Below, piece after piece: positions 61,614 to 64,000 of a DNA stretch of 64,000 bases (position 1 is its first letter; each line of letters opens with the position of its first letter). Position numbers and translations under genes: made by a program. The notes under the pieces are model-generated. The model was not told the origin of the DNA and ran no database searches. It saw only the letters and a list, made by a program, of their open reading frames with translations. This DNA is from Cyanoderma ruficeps (lineage: Eukaryota; Chordata; Aves; Passeriformes; Timaliidae): NCBI GenBank assembly GCA_008694505.1, contig VZDJ01004378.1, forward strand, positions 571,508-635,507. Reading direction: 5' to 3'.

Positions 61614-64000
61614 GCACATCTCTGACTGTCTTATCGTAGATGCATATTTGGTATCAATCACTGGGTATATTCCCACCCATCTCCAACCCAGCCATGACTT
61701 TTCTGTTGTAAATTTGAGTCTTCCTCAGTACCACCCGTGTTTCACAACCGCAAATCTGCCTCCTGCTTAGGGTTTTCTTACAGTATTGGATCTTTTAATT
61801 TCCAAGCACGAATTAATATGTCATATATCACACCACATTAGCTTGAAGCACGAATTTATCTTAAAACATATACCACAGGTTTTAACCATTATTTGAACAC
61901 TGTCCTTGGCTTGTTCTCACAGCAGGGAAGACTGTCAAAATTTTTCACTGATTCCTCCATTGTATATTTGAAATTGTACTCTAAAGCCTACTTCTATTTG
62001 TTCGTAATTCTAAATATATTGGTGAAATTTTTATATTATAAGTGAGCAGATGTTTCTGACTTCTAGTGAATTTTAAGTTCTAAGTATCATCCTCAAGTGA
62101 TTCATATTTTATGTGAAAAAATAAAACTGCTATGATTTAGATTTTTTTTTTAACTTACCAGTATATCAAAACCAGAGAGACATTGAAAGGCTTCATTCCT
62201 ACCTCCTCTATTGATCACCCTGAAGTAGTTAAAGTGGAATTCATATTTCTCCCTAAGGAAGAACAAGTGCACTAAAAATCTCTCACTCCAACTAATAGTT
62301 TGCTATGCCAGAGTAAAATCAGAAAACTTAGTGAATTTATTTGCCCTTTCAAGGACATGTTCCTGCACACAATGCGATCTGTGACCTGTAGTAAATCAAG
62401 TATGCTTAACTGTGAATGAACCTACTGCTTTTGTATGGTGCCCCTCTCCTATTAAACAGGAATATAGTTTATCTCAGCCAAGACTGTAAGGATTGCCCAT
62501 CAACCAGGAGTTGCTATCCTTTTTCTTTTAGCTAGAAACTTCCCCCTCCCCCAGAAGTTACATTCCTATCCTAAGTGAAATACATTTTTGCATTACTTTC
62601 CCCTTACTTATTGATGCTTTTTAATTGGATGAAGTTCCAATATGAACATTCATTTATTGTTGCTTTGCTTTCTATAGGTTTGAACTATGATACATTGCAC
62701 CTCAAAGCTTCAAAGCATGTCAAAAACTCTATTCTGCATCTTCAGAAGAGAATGGGGACAAAAAGAGAAAACTGCATCTAAAAGTTGATAGACAGAATTT
62801 GGGACAAGGAAATAAAGGAAAGATTTATCCAGGAACCTTAACAGACTTAAATGTCAGGCACATTCTTCACAAGTACTGCTTGCATGTTTGAAGGGCACTG
62901 CAGTCAAAATAGGACATTCAAATCTTGTTCTTATTTATATAGTACTGGAGTGTATGAACCCTGGATGTATTAGTTCAAGGCCAACAAAGCTCTCAGTGGT
63001 TTATATTTGAATTTGATTTATGTATACAAGAAAAAGTTTATTTCTTCTCTAAAAACATGTGAGAGATTTCTCAGAGGGTTTTCCAGGACCAGGGTACTCT
63101 AGGTCACTACAGCAACATCTGTAAATACCTGCACTGTAGATGCTGGCTTCAGTCACATGCACTTGTGCAAAAATAAAACATTTGCTGAGGTCCAAAAGCA
63201 ACTTTAAAAAGTTCTCTTAAAAAATGGAAAAGGATTATGGAATCTGGAGGGTGGATGGAACACACAAGGTGATGGTGTAATGAACAATGATCAACAAAAT
63301 GGGATGAATTTAATTCAGTTGAATTTCCTCCTCAACATCTAAGAAAAAAAGAGATAAGATTTTACTACATTTAGTATTCCTGTTGAGTGGGACAAGGAGA
63401 TCTGACTTTGGCAGTGCCAGAGCCTAGGTTAAAAGGCTCCCTTTTTTCTTCATATCCCTTCCCACTTGCCCAGGAGCAGCAGTAATTTGGAGCTTTTCCA
63501 GGCTACTTCTGTTTTCTGGCCTGCCTCACACAAGCAAAGTTATTATTAGCCTCTAAAGAAAGAGAGAAAATGTGCCTCACATTGTTCCAGGGCTCTGAGC
63601 CTCCTCTGCACATTCCTTGGGCTGTGCTTGGGGCTTGAGTAGCTCTTCCCTTTGTCCCCCAGGAAATACAGGGGCATCAGACACTTGTCCCTGCTGCTGC
63701 AGGTTGCTAATGGGGCTATGATGAATAGGGTAAAATTCACATTGCACTCCTAAACAGACCTGCAAGACTGAAGAAGGGAAAAGTAGGCATAAAGTGAGTT
63801 GGTATGGCAGGTGTTGGAAAAACAGGATCCATGTCCAGAGAAATTAACCTTAAAAAGGCTTGGCAATGTGAAGGAAAGAGGAGAAATGCCTGCTCCGCTG
63901 CACTTTTTCCAGAATTAGAGGGTAAAAGAAAATTAGGGCTAGGAGATGAGCTGGGAAAAGAAAAAGCGTTATTCCTTCAAACTCATCTCTACAGCTGGAA
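61614..64000. other. Non-coding stretch, no gene recognised
   Basis: Unique AT-rich sequence. The segment 62,960-63,005 weakly resembles a CR1 C-terminal piece but is too short to call. The end (63.4-63.75 kb) is less AT-rich, with short overlapping frames lacking family resemblance. Confidence 0.5.

Noticed and set aside
61306..61770. 154-codon plus-strand open frame
   Set aside because: It starts inside the ERVL-like LTR and runs past its 3' end into unrelated flank, so it cannot be a natural protein.
62960..63005. Possible CR1 ORF2 C-terminal fragment
   Set aside because: CCTGGATGTATTAGTTCAAG with AAGCTCTCAG is suggestive, but the similarity is too short and the downstream CR1 tail is missing.

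Overview
The window reads as vertebrate, almost certainly avian, intergenic or deep-intronic DNA. It is visibly AT-rich and CpG-poor, and has no compact operons, Shine-Dalgarno sites or long open frames. The recognisable repeats are typical of birds: CR1 LINE 3' ends on both strands, LTRs of the endogenous-retrovirus type, and simple repeats. No Alu-, L1- or B1-like sequence was seen. The main LTR (61,074-61,609) resembles the ERVL-type solo LTRs common in songbirds, so a passerine is my best guess, without proof. Two single undetermined bases (4,101 and 58,373) lie inside low-complexity tracts, as expected of a draft assembly.

No protein-coding gene, tRNA, rRNA, known small RNA or CRISPR array could be supported. 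The longest open frames are chance frames, or run through an LTR, CR1 remnants or simple repeats. Two short stretches (10,184-10,252 and 37,055-37,133) have good splice acceptor and donor consensus and at least one open frame. They are weak exon candidates for a spliced transcript crossing the window.

Layout: 1-8.5 kb is mostly unique sequence with a compound pentanucleotide repeat and an old palindromic-MITE-like fragment. At 8.5 kb a minus-strand CR1 tail ends in a perfect palindrome. 8.8-30.5 kb is unique sequence with a (TCAC)n microsatellite, a plus-strand CR1 tail at 17.9 kb, small tandem duplications, a CpG cluster at 22.4 kb and a candidate conserved non-coding element at 23.7-24.0 kb. 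30.5-34.4 kb has three decayed plus-strand CR1 copies. 34.4-56.7 kb is mostly unique, with another MITE-like fossil at 36.1 kb and an (AAAAAG)n/(AAAC)n tract at 39.3 kb. 56.7-57.6 kb is the longest CR1 copy, with remnants of ORF2. 60.1-61.6 kb is a repeat cluster: a CR1 tail and two LTR-like elements in opposite orientation separated by 7 bases. The remainder is unique sequence.

There are no genes here whose joint action could be described. Any function would be regulatory or structural. I found no novel system. The most useful leads are the paired LTRs, the CR1-palindrome junction, the two exon candidates and the possible conserved elements.
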